A stretch of DNA of 64,000 bases from an uncultured Alphaproteobacteria bacterium (GCA_943788635.1 CALSRA010000036.1:1-64000); one strand, 5' to 3'; shown: positions 16,595 to 26,014, counted from the stretch's first letter. Notes: generated by a model not told the origin, from the sequence alone. Numbers and translations are program-made.

Positions 16595-18133
16595 ATGAAG
16601 CAAGTGGAATTGTATGGTCGCGTGCGTTATGCGGTAAAAATTCAAGGTATGAGCCGCCGCGAAGCGGCAAGGTTGTTCGGCATTGACCGTCGCACGGTTG
16701 ATAAGATGTTGGCGTTCTCGACCCCACCTGGCTATCGCCGCAAGAAGGCGCCGAACCGGCCCAAGCTTGATCCGTTTGTCGGTATTATCGACCAGATCCT
16801 TGAGGACGATACCAAACGTCTGAAGAAGCAGCGTCATACGTCGAAGCGGATCTTTGAGCGGCTTCGTGATGAATATGGCTTTGCCGGTGGCATCACCATC
16901 GTGAAGGATTATGTTTTTGCCGCCCGGCAACGTCAGCGGGAGATGTACGTGCCGTTGAGCCATTCTCCGGGCCATGCCCAGGCAGATTTTGGTGAAGCGG
17001 ATGCAGTCATCGGCGGCATCCAGTGCCGGGCCCATTATTTTGTCATGAGCCTTCCTCATAGCGACGCCTGTTTCGTTTGTGCTTATCCCGCAGCGACCAC
17101 GGAAGCATGGCTAGATGGCCACAACAGGGCCTTCAGCTTCTTTGGCGGCATCCCTAAATCGATCCTGTATGATAACGACAAGGTTCTGGTGGCGCGGATA
17201 TTGCCAGATGGCACACGACAACGGACACGGGCATTCAGCGGCCTCCAGTCTCATTATCTTTTTGAAGATCGTTATGGCCGCCCAGCCAAAGGGAACGACA
17301 AGGGTAACGTGGAAGGCATCGTCGGTTTTGCCCGCCGGAACTTCATGGTGCCGGTTCCACAGTTCGAGAGTTGGGATGCCTTCAATGCTCACCTGGAAGA
17401 GCAATGCCGCAAGCGCCAACGTGATGTTTTGCGTGGCGAGCGCGAGAGTATCGGTGCGCGGCTTGTTCGTGATCAGGATGTGCTGGCAGACTTGCCTCCC
17501 GTCCTGTTCGATGCCTGTGATAGACAGGCCACGCGGGTCAGTTCCCTATCCCTGGTACGGTATCGAAACAATGATTATTCGGTGCCCGTCGCCTTTGGCC
17601 ATCAGGACGTCTGGGTCCGTAGCTATGTCCATGAGGTCATCATCGGCTGCGCCAGTGAGGAGATCGCTCGTCATCCCCGTTCCTATGATCGGGAGGATCT
17701 GATCTTCAACCCGATCCACTATCTGCCTTTGCTGGAGAAGAAGGTCGGTGCCCTGGACCAGGCGGCGCCGTTGGTGGGTTGGGATCTGCCAGATGTATTC
17801 GTAACTCTGCGTCGCCTCCTTGAAGCCCGGATGGGCAAACCGGGGAAGCGGGAGTACGTACAGGTCCTAAGGCTGCTTGAGATATTCGACCTCAATGACC
17901 TACATGGCGCGATCAGAGATGCCCTGCGCTTAAGCGCGATTAGCTTTGACGCCGTTAAACATCTGCTGCTGTGCCGCATAGAGCGGCGTCCGCCAAAGCT
18001 CAATCTGGACATCTATCCTTATCTGCCACGGGCTCAGGTGGCGACGACATCGGCGGCCAGTTACATGAACTTACTGCACGGGGCGAAGAGAACCGATAGC
18101 TCTGATAAGGAAGTAATGGGCGGTGCATTATGA
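16595..18133 (+). CDS. istA: IS21 transposase IstA
   Basis: DDE transposase of 512 aa from the ATG at 16595; an in-frame start at 16580 is also possible. An N-terminal helix-turn-helix (MSRREAARLFGIDRRTVDKML) binds the terminal repeats. The catalytic domain shows the acidic triad as D in HAQADFGEADAV, D in KSILYDND and E in DKGNVEGIVGFARRNFMVP. A C-terminal beta-barrel and tail follow. The length is normal and there is no internal stop. The stop overlaps the istB start as ATGA, which implies translational coupling. Confidence 0.92.
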   Translation: MKQVELYGRVRYAVKIQGMSRREAARLFGIDRRTVDKMLAFSTPPGYRRKKAPNRPKLDPFVGIIDQILEDDTKRLKKQRHTSKRIFERLRDEYGFAGGITIVKDYVFAARQRQREMYVPLSHSPGHAQADFGEADAVIGGIQCRAHYFVMSLPHSDACFVCAYPAATTEAWLDGHNRAFSFFGGIPKSILYDNDKVLVARILPDGTRQRTRAFSGLQSHYLFEDRYGRPAKGNDKGNVEGIVGFARRNFMVPVPQFESWDAFNAHLEEQCRKRQRDVLRGERESIGARLVRDQDVLADLPPVLFDACDRQATRVSSLSLVRYRNNDYSVPVAFGHQDVWVRSYVHEVIIGCASEEIARHPRSYDREDLIFNPIHYLPLLEKKVGALDQAAPLVGWDLPDVFVTLRRLLEARMGKPGKREYVQVLRLLEIFDLNDLHGAIRDALRLSAISFDAVKHLLLCRIERRPPKLNLDIYPYLPRAQVATTSAASYMNLLHGAKRTDSSDKEVMGGAL

Positions 18134-18894
18134 CCGATACGCCACAGCTCTTGCTATCCCATCACCTGAAAGCGCTCAGGCTCCCCACCTTCCTCAGGGA
18201 ATACGACAAGCTGGCCCGCCAATGCGCCGCCGAGGGTGTCGATCATGTCCGCTATCTCGTCCGCCTGACCGAACTGGAATTGATCGACCGGGAACGCCGC
18301 ATGGTCGAACGGCGGATCAGACTGGCCAAGTTCCCCGCCGTCAAAAGTCTGGACAGCTTCGACTTCAAAGCCATCCCATCGCTGAACAAGATGATGGTTC
18401 TAGAACTGGCCCGATGTGAATATGTCGAGCGACGTGAGAACGTTATCGCGCTCGGTAACTCAGGCACCGGTAAAACCCATATCGCCCTCGGTCTCGGCCT
18501 GGCGGCTTGCCAGAAAGGCCTCAGTGTTGGATTTACCACGGCGGCCGCCCTGGTCCACGAGTTGATGGAGGCCAGGGATGAGAAACGCCTGCTGCGGTTC
18601 CAAAAACAATTGGCAAAATACAAGCTGCTGATTATCGATGAGCTGGGCTTCGTGCCACTCAGCAAAACAGGGGCCGAGCTTTTATTCGAGGTGTTCTCTC
18701 AGCGTTACGAGCGTGGCTCAACCCTGCTGACCAGCAATCTCCCCTTCGATGAATGGACCGAGGTGTTCGGATCCGAACGCCTGACAGGGGCTTTGCTCGA
18801 CCGCCTAACCCACCACGTTCATATCCTCGAGATGAACGGCGACAGTTACCGCCTGAACCAGAGCCAAAAACGGCAGACCCCCCAAAAAACCTGA
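18130..18894 (+). CDS. istB: IS21 helper ATPase IstB
   Basis: AAA+ ATPase of the DnaC-like group that chooses target DNA and activates IstA. After an N-terminal helical domain, the Walker A is GNSGTGKTHIALGLG (about 109-123), Walker B is LLIIDELGFVPLS and sensor I is TLLTSNLPFDEW; the C-terminus has the family's RLTHHVHILEMNGDSYRL. The length of 254 aa is typical. The start ATG overlaps the istA stop by four bases. Confidence 0.92.
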   Translation: MTDTPQLLLSHHLKALRLPTFLREYDKLARQCAAEGVDHVRYLVRLTELELIDRERRMVERRIRLAKFPAVKSLDSFDFKAIPSLNKMMVLELARCEYVERRENVIALGNSGTGKTHIALGLGLAACQKGLSVGFTTAAALVHELMEARDEKRLLRFQKQLAKYKLLIIDELGFVPLSKTGAELLFEVFSQRYERGSTLLTSNLPFDEWTEVFGSERLTGALLDRLTHHVHILEMNGDSYRLNQSQKRQTPQKT

Positions 18895-19039
18895 CCAACG
18901 AGAACATGGTTGACCCGGTGGGCCCACAGGCACCTCCCGCGCTGCTTCGCTCCGCGTAACGCTAAAGCGCTACGCAAAGCAGCACGGGTCCCTCCTATGG
19001 ACTAACGGGACAACCCGCAACACCGAGTATTACATCATA

Positions 19040-19090
19040 CAAAGTGGTGTACTTTTACTCCGGCCAATGGTGTATTTTTACTCCGGCGTT
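19040..19090 (-). repeat. Right terminal repeats R1 and R2 of the IS21 element
   Basis: Reading inwards on the minus strand, R1 (19090 to about 19064) starts AACGCCGGAGTAAAAATACA and R2 (19065 to 19040) starts GGCCGGAGTAAAAGTACACC. They are adjacent, whereas L1 and L2 are separated by 24 nt. Confidence 0.75.
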
Positions 19091-19242
19091 GACAAATTGC
19101 ACCAATTGGTGCAAGCGCAGGTTGGTCCTGAGAATGGCTTTTGCCGACCGTTTGCATTCTATCCGAAGTTAAGGGGCTAGAACCGCCGCAATCGCGCTGC
19201 CCTTCAGGATTTTGCATTGGTTGGAGGGGTGTGAAGGCAAAA

Positions 19243-19272
19243 TGGTGCGCCTGCGCGGATTCGAACCGGGGC
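19243..19272 (-). tRNA. 3-prime tRNA remnant (T arm, acceptor strand and CCA only)
   Basis: On the minus strand, CCCGG-TTCGAAT-CCGCG makes a T arm with four of five stem pairs and the invariant TTCGA loop. It is followed by CAGGCGC, a discriminator A and an encoded CCA. The 5-prime part of a tRNA (D arm, anticodon arm) is not found on the other side, so this is a fragment, not a gene. Such fragments are usually left by integration of an island at a tRNA gene. The amino-acid identity cannot be given. Confidence 0.45.
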
Positions 19273-19337
19273 AGGGTTTATGGTAGTTTGCTGTAAGCCC
19301 GGTTTTGGAATTGTCGGAACGTTTGGGAGAAGTTGCC

Positions 19338-20357
19338 GTGTTGTTCAGAACAGTTTTTGGTGTCCTTGCCACGCTGGCCCTGTTTGCGAGTTTCCTGGTG
19401 ACCGCGCCGGCACGCGCCGCCGATTGCGGGCGTGTGACGCTTGCCGATATGAACTGGAGTTCGGCGACTTTCATTGCCAATGTTGACCGGTTCATTCTGG
19501 AACACGGCTATGGCTGCGATGCCGAGCTTGTTGTGGGCGATACGATGCCGACGGGCACGTCGATGATTGAAAAGGGCGAGCCCGATATCGCGTCGGAGCT
19601 CTGGACTCACGGGTTCACCGAAGCACTCGAGCGAGGCGTCTCGGAAGGGCGCCTGAAAATTGTTTCGGCGTCATTGTCCGATGGCGGCGAGGAAGGCTTC
19701 TGGGTGCCGAAATTTCTCGTCGACAAACATCCGGAACTGGCGACGATATCCGGTATCCGAAAGCATGCGGCGCTTTTTAAAAACCCCGAGGACCCGACAA
19801 CGTCATTGTTCATGGGATGCCCGGCCGGCTGGGGCTGTCAGATCAATGCCGGCAACCTCTACAAGGCGCTGAAGCTGAAAGACGCGGGCTTCGTGCTGGG
19901 CGACCCAGGCTCGGGGGCGGGACTCGCCGGCTCGCTCGCCAAGGCGTATGAACGCGGCGAACCGTGGTTCGGTTACTATTGGGCGCCGACGCCATTGCTC
20001 GGCAAATATGAAATGGTGAAGGTCGATTTCGAGTCGGGCGTGGATGAGGCGCATTTCGTTGAATGTATTGCGGTGGCGGATTGTGAGAACCCGAAGCCGA
20101 CCATGTACCCGCCCGCACCCGTGCAGACCGTGGTGACGGCTGACCTGTCGGAACGCGCGCCGGCTGTGGTGGCGTATCTGTCGCGGCGCAGTTTTACCAA
20201 CAGCTTCATGAACGGTTTTCTGGCCTGGGTGGATGACAACCAGGCCGATGGCGAGGTCGCCATGGCGCATTTTATGAAAACGCATGAGCCGCTCTGGCGC
20301 GAATGGGTGTCGGCTGAAGCAGCAGGCCGGATCAAGGCCGCACTGGCAAAAATGTAA
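19338..20357 (+). CDS. proX: Glycine betaine/proline-type ABC transporter substrate-binding protein
   Basis: Periplasmic OpuAC/ProX-family protein for quaternary amines. The start is taken as GTG at 19338, with GGAGAAG just upstream; this gives a clean signal peptide with a hydrophobic FGVLATLALFASFLV core and cleavage after ARA. The mature part begins with CGRVTLADMNW, followed by the MPTGTSMIEKGEPDIASELW segment typical of the betaine-binding lobe. Two cysteine pairs (FMGCPAGWGC and VECIAVADC) suggest disulfides. The permease and ATPase genes follow directly. The exact ligand (betaine, choline, proline betaine) is not fixed by sequence. Confidence 0.85.
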   Translation: MLFRTVFGVLATLALFASFLVTAPARAADCGRVTLADMNWSSATFIANVDRFILEHGYGCDAELVVGDTMPTGTSMIEKGEPDIASELWTHGFTEALERGVSEGRLKIVSASLSDGGEEGFWVPKFLVDKHPELATISGIRKHAALFKNPEDPTTSLFMGCPAGWGCQINAGNLYKALKLKDAGFVLGDPGSGAGLAGSLAKAYERGEPWFGYYWAPTPLLGKYEMVKVDFESGVDEAHFVECIAVADCENPKPTMYPPAPVQTVVTADLSERAPAVVAYLSRRSFTNSFMNGFLAWVDDNQADGEVAMAHFMKTHEPLWREWVSAEAAGRIKAALAKM

Positions 20358-20389
20358 GGTGGGGCGGAAGCGACTGACAGGCTGAACAT

Positions 20390-21280
20390 ATGGGTGACTG
20401 GTGGCGCGAATTTCCCGAAATGGACCGTGAGACCCTGGTTGCCCTGCGCAAGGCGCTGGATGGCGGGTATCGCGAATTTTCGCGCAGCTACGGGGCGGAG
20501 ATCGAGGCGTTTTTCGACCCGTTGCTCTATTTCCTCGTGTGGTTTGAAAAGCTGCTGCTGGCCACGCCATGGTGGCTGGTGATTATCGTGCTGTGCGGCT
20601 TCGCCTGGATGGCCAGCCGTTCATGGAAAATAATTCTGGGGACGGTGATCGCCTTTCTGCTGATCGGCTGGTTCGGTATGTGGGAAGACACGATGCGGAC
20701 GATGAGCATCATCATCGTGTGCACGCTGATCGCCATTGCTCTTGGGGTTCCGATTGGAATCCTGATGGCGCGCTCCGGCCGGACACAGGCAGTGGTCACG
20801 CCCGTGCTGGATGTCATGCAGACCATGCCGGCCTTCGTCTATCTGATCCCCGTTGTCATGCTGCTCGGGATCGGCAAGGTGCCCGGCGTCATCGCGGTCG
20901 TCATCTATGCCATCCCCCCAGTGATCCGGTTGACCAATCTGGGTATCCGGCTGGTCGACCGCGACGTGATGGAGGCGGCCGATTCCTTTGGCGCCAGCCC
21001 GTGGCAGCGGCTGGTCCGCGTGCAGGTGCCGCTGGCAATGCCGACCATCATGGCCGGTATCAACCAGACGATCATGATGGCGCTGGCGATGGTGGTGATT
21101 GCCTCCATGATCGGGGTAAAGGGGCTGGGGCAGCCGGTGCTGAAATCGATCACCAACCAGTATTTCACGCTTGGCCTGCTGAACGGCCTTGCCATCGTGG
21201 CGCTGGCCATCGTCTTCGATCGCATCAGCCAGGCCTATGGCCGGCGTATGCAGGCCTACCGCGAACGGCTGGAAGGTTGA
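20390..21280 (+). CDS. proW: Glycine betaine/proline ABC transporter permease
   Basis: Inner-membrane permease of 296 aa with an extended N-terminus, as in ProW, and about seven helices. The ABC-permease EAA loop is EAADSFGASPWQRLVRVQVPLAMPTIMAG, shown here in parts: EAADSFGASPWQ and VPLAMPTIMAG near residues 197-220. The second gene of the operon, it starts 32 nt after the binding-protein stop. The ATPase gene starts 4 nt after its own stop. Confidence 0.88.
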   Translation: MGDWWREFPEMDRETLVALRKALDGGYREFSRSYGAEIEAFFDPLLYFLVWFEKLLLATPWWLVIIVLCGFAWMASRSWKIILGTVIAFLLIGWFGMWEDTMRTMSIIIVCTLIAIALGVPIGILMARSGRTQAVVTPVLDVMQTMPAFVYLIPVVMLLGIGKVPGVIAVVIYAIPPVIRLTNLGIRLVDRDVMEAADSFGASPWQRLVRVQVPLAMPTIMAGINQTIMMALAMVVIASMIGVKGLGQPVLKSITNQYFTLGLLNGLAIVALAIVFDRISQAYGRRMQAYRERLEG

Positions 21281-21284
21281 GCCG

Positions 21285-22295
21285 GTGATTGAACTTTCCG
21301 GCCTTTACAAGATATTCGGCAGTGACCCGGCGGGCCTGTTGCCGCGCGTGCGCGATGAAGGTGTCGGCAAGGATGATCTGCTCGACCGGTATAACGGCGT
21401 GCTGGGATTGCGGGATATCAACCTGTCGATTCCTGCCCGGACCATTCAGGTGGTGATGGGGCTTTCGGGATCGGGAAAGTCGACGCTGATCCGGCATATC
21501 AACCGGCTGATCGATCCGACGGCGGGGCAGGTCGTGGTTGATGGAGAGGACGTCATGGCGCTGTCAAAGGCGCAGCTGCGGGATTTTCGCTGCCGGAAGA
21601 TTGCGATGGTCTTTCAGCGCTTTGCCCTGATGCCGCACCGGACAGTATCCCAGAATGTGGCTTTCGGACTGGAAATACAGCGGTTCGACAAGGCGGAGAT
21701 CGCCCGGCGGGTTTCATATTGGGTTGAACGGGTCGGGCTGGGTGGCAATGGTGATCAGTACCCGAACCAGCTTTCCGGGGGCATGCAGCAACGGGTCGGG
21801 CTGGCGCGGGCGCTGGCAACGGATGCGGATATTCTGCTGATGGACGAGGCGTTCAGCGCGCTGGACCCGCTGATCCGCCGCGACATGCAGGGTATGCTGC
21901 TGGACCTGCAGGCGGAGCTGAAGAAGACCATCGTCTTCATCACCCATGACCTGGATGAAGCGTTGCGGGTTGGCGATGATATCGTGATCCTGCGCGATGG
22001 CGCGGTGGTGCAGCAGGGGAATGCACAGGACATCGTGCTGCGTCCCGCCGACGATTATATCGCCGATTTTGTCCAGGATATAAATCTTGGCAAGGTGATC
22101 AGGCTGGCCAGTATCATGCGGCCGATGACGGCGGGCCTGACAGGCCCGGCGCTTGACGGTTCGATGCTGCTTGCGGATGCGGTGCGGTTCTTTGCTGCGG
22201 CCGATGCCGATACCGCGCTGGTAACCGGCGAAGCCGGCCGGGTCGTCGGGGCTATCACGGCGCGCGATGTCATGGGGGCGATGGTCCGGGGTTAG
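21285..22295 (+). CDS. proV: Glycine betaine/proline ABC transporter ATP-binding protein with CBS region
   Basis: ATPase of about 336 aa. The GTG at 21285, 4 nt after the permease stop, gives the expected start IELSGLYKIFG; an earlier in-frame ATG at 21189 lies inside the permease gene and adds a non-family N-terminus. The Walker A is GLSGSGKSTLIRHIN, the Q loop is VFQRFALMPH, the signature is LSGGMQQRVGLARAL and the Walker B is ILLMDEAFSALDP, with the H loop in FITHD. The C-terminal about 85 residues are CBS-like, ending in AGRVVGAITARDVMGA, as in ProV/OpuAA, where this region senses ionic strength. Confidence 0.88.
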   Translation: MIELSGLYKIFGSDPAGLLPRVRDEGVGKDDLLDRYNGVLGLRDINLSIPARTIQVVMGLSGSGKSTLIRHINRLIDPTAGQVVVDGEDVMALSKAQLRDFRCRKIAMVFQRFALMPHRTVSQNVAFGLEIQRFDKAEIARRVSYWVERVGLGGNGDQYPNQLSGGMQQRVGLARALATDADILLMDEAFSALDPLIRRDMQGMLLDLQAELKKTIVFITHDLDEALRVGDDIVILRDGAVVQQGNAQDIVLRPADDYIADFVQDINLGKVIRLASIMRPMTAGLTGPALDGSMLLADAVRFFAAADADTALVTGEAGRVVGAITARDVMGAMVRG

Positions 22296-22963
22296 GGCGC
22301 GGCGCCAGCGAGGGCTTCCTTAACGGTCTGGCATTTGTTGTGCAGGTGACGCTTCAGGATTTCGGCAAGGCGCGGCCCGTCGTGGTCTTCCAGCGCGGAC
22401 AGCATTTCCTCGTGTTCCGCCATCGCCTGTACCCAGCGGTCCCGTGACATATTGGCGGCATAACGCGCGCCGCGAATCCGGCCCGCAAGGTTCCGGTATG
22501 CGGTGCTCAGTGTCGGGTTGCGGGCGGCGGAGAGGATCTTTTCGTGGATATCCTGGTTGCTCTTGAAATAGGGGGCATGCTCGCCGCGGGTATGATGCAG
22601 GGCCATCTGGTAGTGCAGGACACGAATTTCAGCGATTTCCTCATCCGTGATCCGGCTTGCCGCCAATTCGCCGGCCAGTGATTCCAGTGCGCCCATAACC
22701 GGGAACAGTTCGTCAACGTCATCGACGGTCAGGCCGACGACCCGGGCGCCCTTGTTGGGGGCAAACTCCAGCAATCCTTCCGTCGCCAGGACTTTCATGG
22801 CTTCGCGCAGCGGGGTCCGGGAAATGGCGAGCTGTTCGCACAGGATGCGTTCCGGCAGTCGCGACCCGGGCGGAAAGGCGCCTTCGGTGATCAGGTCGCG
22901 AACGCGGTCGGTAACGACCTCGTGCAGCGAGTGGCGGGCGATGGGATCGGCGGCGGTGCTCAT
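22292..22963 (-). CDS. GntR-family transcriptional regulator (FadR/FCD subfamily)
   Basis: Repressor-type regulator of 223 aa. The N-terminal winged helix has the GntR pattern (VVTDRVRDLITEGAFPPGSRLPERILCEQLAISRTPLREAMKVL, seen at about residues 16-60). An all-helical FCD effector domain follows, with the metal-binding D/H residues in NQDIHEKIL and a later histidine in EHEEML. Its ATG overlaps the stop of the upstream FAD/Fe-S dehydrogenase as ATGA, so it is the second gene of that operon. Two perfect TTGTATACAA palindromes in the promoter region of this operon fit GntR operators, so autoregulation with a hydroxyacid effector is likely. Confidence 0.87.
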   Translation of the reverse strand: MSTAADPIARHSLHEVVTDRVRDLITEGAFPPGSRLPERILCEQLAISRTPLREAMKVLATEGLLEFAPNKGARVVGLTVDDVDELFPVMGALESLAGELAASRITDEEIAEIRVLHYQMALHHTRGEHAPYFKSNQDIHEKILSAARNPTLSTAYRNLAGRIRGARYAANMSRDRWVQAMAEHEEMLSALEDHDGPRLAEILKRHLHNKCQTVKEALAGAAP

Positions 22964-25893
22964 GCGTGACCTTTTACCAGCGCGTTTTCCAGAACCTGCG
23001 CTACATGGACGGCTTCGCGGTTGGCGCCGTCATGGATCTGGTGACGGCAACTGGTGCCATCGGCGACGAGGATCGTATCGGGCGCGGCTTTACGAACGGC
23101 CGGCAGCAGCGAGGCTTCCGCCATCTGCATGGAAATTTCCTGGTTCTCCGTCTTGTATCCAAAGGCGCCGGCCATGCCACAGCAACTCGACTGAATCGTT
23201 TCGACCTCCAGCTCGGGCACCATGCGCAACACGGTTTCGACCGCACCCATCGCGGCAAAGGCTTTCTGATGGCAATGCCCGTGCAGCAGCGCGCGGCTGA
23301 ACTTTGTCGGGGCGAGAGACAGGGACAACTGACCGGCTTCCTTTTCCTGGGCCAGGAATTCTTCGAACAGCAGGGCGGAATTGGCCAGCTGCTCGGTGGC
23401 TTCGCCAGGGATCAGCGCCTTGGCTTCGTCGCGGAAGGTGAACAGGCAGGATGGTTCCAGTCCGATGACGGGCATGCCTTTTTCCAGGTACGGTTCAAGC
23501 GCCTGCATGGTGCGCTTTATCTCCGCCTTTGCCTGGTCGACCAGGCCCGACGCAAGGAAGGTGCGGCCGCAACACAAAGGCCGGGTACCCTGTGGTGGTG
23601 CGGGCAGGTGGACCCGGTATCCGGCTGCCATCAGAACGGTAACGGCGGCGCGGGCGTTTTCTGGTTCGAACCAGCGATTGAAGGTGTCGGCCAGGAAGAC
23701 CACGGGTTTTCCATCGATGGGGCCAACGGCATCATCGTCAAGCCGGAAGCTGTCCTGGCGCCATGCGGGCAGGGACCGGCTGGCGCTGAATCCGAACAGT
23801 TTTTCCGACAGCTTCGCCAGTGCCGGAATCTTGTTGCGCATGTTCAGCAACCCGCCGAAGCGGGCCGCGAGGGGGGCAAATCGGGGCAGGTAGGCCACCA
23901 GACGATCATGCAGGCTGAGCCCGTGTTCCTTGTTGTAGTGATACAGGAATTCACTTTTCATTTTCGCCATGTCGACGCCGGTCGGGCACTCGCGCTTGCA
24001 GCCCTTGCAGCCGACGCAGAGCGCCATCGTGTCGTGCATGTCCTCGGAGGTCAGCGCGTCGGGGCCTAGCTGGCCGGACAGCGCCAGCCGCAGCGTATTG
24101 GCGCGGCCACGAGTCAGGTCTTTTTCATGCCCGGTTGCGCGGAAGGACGGGCACATCACAGCGGCGTCGCGTTTGCGGCAGGCACCGTTGTTGTTGCACA
24201 TTTCCACCGCACCGCTGAGGCCGCCCCAGTCCGACCAGTCGAACGCGGTTTCCAGCGGCAGTGGTGTGTAGCCGGGCTTGAAACGGAACAGGCTACGGTC
24301 GTCCATCTTTGACGGGTTCACGATCTTGCCCGGATTGAAACGGACTTCCGGGTCGAAGTGCTGTTTTACTTCGGCGAAATTATCGATCATTCGCGTGCCG
24401 AACATGGCTTCATGGAATTCGGAGCGGACCAGCCCGTCGCCATGCTCGCCGGAATGCGAGCCCTTGTATTCGCGCACGATCTCGAAGCATTCCTCGGCGA
24501 TGCCGCGCATCATTTTTGCGCCGGCTTCCTGTTTCAGGTTCACGACGGGACGAACATGTAATGTGCCGACCGAGGCATGGGCGTACCAGGTGCCGGTGGT
24601 GCCGTATTTCGTGAAGATACTGGTCAGACGGTCGGTGTAATCGGCAAGGTCTTCCAGCCGGACCGCACAATCTTCGATGAACGAGATCGGTTTGCCGTCG
24701 CCCTTCATCGACATCATGATGTTGAGGCCCGATTTGCGGACTTCCCATATATCTTTCTGGAAGGCGGGGTCGATGGCTTCGACGACGCCGCCGGGATATC
24801 CCAGGTCGGCCATCAGCGTGACCAGGTCGCGCAACCGCCGCAGCAGGTCGTCGCGGTCCTCGCCGGCGAACTCGACCAGCAGGACGGCATCGGGTTCGCC
24901 CTGAACGAAGCGGTCGACGATGCGGCGGAAGATGGGAATGTCGCGGGCCAGTTCGATCATCGTGCGGTCGACCAGTTCCACCGCGGCGGGGCCGAGCTTG
25001 ACGATATGCTGGGTGGCGGCCATGCCATCATAAAAGCGCGGGAAGTGGCAGACGCCGAGGATTTTGTGGGTCGGTGTCTTCTGCAGGTCGAGCGTCACTT
25101 TGGTCGAGAAGGCGAGGGTGCCTTCTGAACCAACCAGCAGATGGGCGAGGTTGACCGGGGCGTTGCGGCCTTCGGCGACCAGTGCGTCAATATTATATCC
25201 GCCGACGCGGCGCATCAGGTCCGGGAAGCGGGCGGCAATTTCATCCTTTTCCCGCACGCCCAGCGCCAGCAGGTCGCGGGCCAGTTGGGAATCGGGCACG
25301 CCGGCGGGCAGTTCGCCGAAATGCATTTTAGATCCGTCAGCGAGGATTGCGTCGATTGCATTCACATTGTCGCGCATCGTGCCGTGGACGATGGAACGGG
25401 CGCCGCAGCTGTTATTGCCGGTCATGCCGCCGATGGTTGCCTGGGCCGCGGTCGACACATCGACGGGAAACATGAGCCCATGCGGCGAAAGGAAGCGGTT
25501 CAGTTGATCCAGCACCATGCCGGGCTCCACGGTGATCCGCCGCGCCTCGGCGTCGAAGTCCACAACCTGGTTCAGATGGCGGCTTACATCGACGACAATG
25601 GCTTCGCCAATGGTCTGCCCGCATTGCGACGTTCCGCCGCCGCGCGGCAACACGGGGAGCCCTGCATCCGTCGCGATTTGAATTACACGGTGGATATCCG
25701 CTTCGTTTTTCGGTACGACGACGCCTATCGGTTCGATCTGGTAATGCGAGGCATCGGTGCTGTAGCGACCCCGGCTGAAGGAATCGAACAGGACCGCGCC
25801 CTCGATTTCGCGCTTAAGCTTGTTGGCAAGCGCGCTGTCGCCGATGTTGGCCCTGTTTGCAGGTAGAGCGGTTCCGGTGGGCGCCATGGACAT
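22960..25893 (-). CDS. FAD-linked oxidase with Fe-S domains (YdiJ-type D-2-hydroxyacid dehydrogenase)
   Basis: Large 977-aa flavoprotein that oxidises a D-2-hydroxyacid (D-lactate, D-2-hydroxyglutarate or glycolate in the family) and passes electrons through iron-sulfur centres. The FAD-binding domain has PRGGGTSQCGQ at 83-93 and TGNNSCGARS at 158-167. The FAD-oxidase C-terminal domain is at about 260-530 and ends GEHGDGLVRSEF, FNPGKIVNP. Fe-S cysteines are at 566, 572, 581 and 626, 629, 632, 636 (CVGCKGCKRECPTG). Two CCG domains complete it (PLCCGRT, then SCCGMAGAFGY near 910). No signal peptide is present. It is coupled to gntR and divergent from serine-glyoxylate aminotransferase, which suggests glycolate/glyoxylate-linked metabolism. 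Confidence 0.85.
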   Translation of the reverse strand: MSMAPTGTALPANRANIGDSALANKLKREIEGAVLFDSFSRGRYSTDASHYQIEPIGVVVPKNEADIHRVIQIATDAGLPVLPRGGGTSQCGQTIGEAIVVDVSRHLNQVVDFDAEARRITVEPGMVLDQLNRFLSPHGLMFPVDVSTAAQATIGGMTGNNSCGARSIVHGTMRDNVNAIDAILADGSKMHFGELPAGVPDSQLARDLLALGVREKDEIAARFPDLMRRVGGYNIDALVAEGRNAPVNLAHLLVGSEGTLAFSTKVTLDLQKTPTHKILGVCHFPRFYDGMAATQHIVKLGPAAVELVDRTMIELARDIPIFRRIVDRFVQGEPDAVLLVEFAGEDRDDLLRRLRDLVTLMADLGYPGGVVEAIDPAFQKDIWEVRKSGLNIMMSMKGDGKPISFIEDCAVRLEDLADYTDRLTSIFTKYGTTGTWYAHASVGTLHVRPVVNLKQEAGAKMMRGIAEECFEIVREYKGSHSGEHGDGLVRSEFHEAMFGTRMIDNFAEVKQHFDPEVRFNPGKIVNPSKMDDRSLFRFKPGYTPLPLETAFDWSDWGGLSGAVEMCNNNGACRKRDAAVMCPSFRATGHEKDLTRGRANTLRLALSGQLGPDALTSEDMHDTMALCVGCKGCKRECPTGVDMAKMKSEFLYHYNKEHGLSLHDRLVAYLPRFAPLAARFGGLLNMRNKIPALAKLSEKLFGFSASRSLPAWRQDSFRLDDDAVGPIDGKPVVFLADTFNRWFEPENARAAVTVLMAAGYRVHLPAPPQGTRPLCCGRTFLASGLVDQAKAEIKRTMQALEPYLEKGMPVIGLEPSCLFTFRDEAKALIPGEATEQLANSALLFEEFLAQEKEAGQLSLSLAPTKFSRALLHGHCHQKAFAAMGAVETVLRMVPELEVETIQSSCCGMAGAFGYKTENQEISMQMAEASLLPAVRKAAPDTILVADGTSCRHQIHDGANREAVHVAQVLENALVKGHA

Positions 25894-25933
25894 TTCCTCG
25901 CAGGTCTTGATGGGATCGCAGGCAGTCTACAAA

Positions 25934-25945
25934 TTTGTATACAAA
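25934..25945. promoter_or_regulatory. Probable GntR operator 1
   Basis: Perfect 12-bp palindrome TTTGTATACAAA, 41 bp upstream of the dehydrogenase-gntR operon start. The TNGTNNNACNA pattern is the FadR-subfamily consensus. Confidence 0.65.
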
Positions 25946-26014
25946 GTACAAGGGTGTTGGCCGGTTATCAAAAGCGTTTGGAATGCTGATACTCAATCAT
26001 TGCATCTGAAGTAA

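Larger units (their letters stand above)
16486..19094 (+). mobile_element. IS21-family insertion sequence, apparently intact
   Basis: About 2.6 kb with istA and istB in the usual overlapping order. The ends show the multiple inverted repeats typical of IS21: two on the left (16490-16515 and 16540-16564) and two on the right in reverse (about 19064-19090 and 19040-19065), all built on CCGGAGTAAAAATNCACCA-like sequence. The tips read TGAGAACGCCGG on the left and, in reverse complement, TGTCAACGCCGG on the right. A clean target duplication is not certain; AAAT at 16481-16484 and 19094-19097 is a candidate. Confidence 0.85.
18895..19337. other. Gene-free stretch: IS right end, palindrome and tRNA remnant
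   Basis: No supported coding region. It holds the non-coding right part of the IS, the 18-bp perfect palindrome TTGCACCAATTGGTGCAA at 19097-19114 immediately outside the IS, and a tRNA 3-prime fragment at 19243-19272. Confidence 0.6.
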
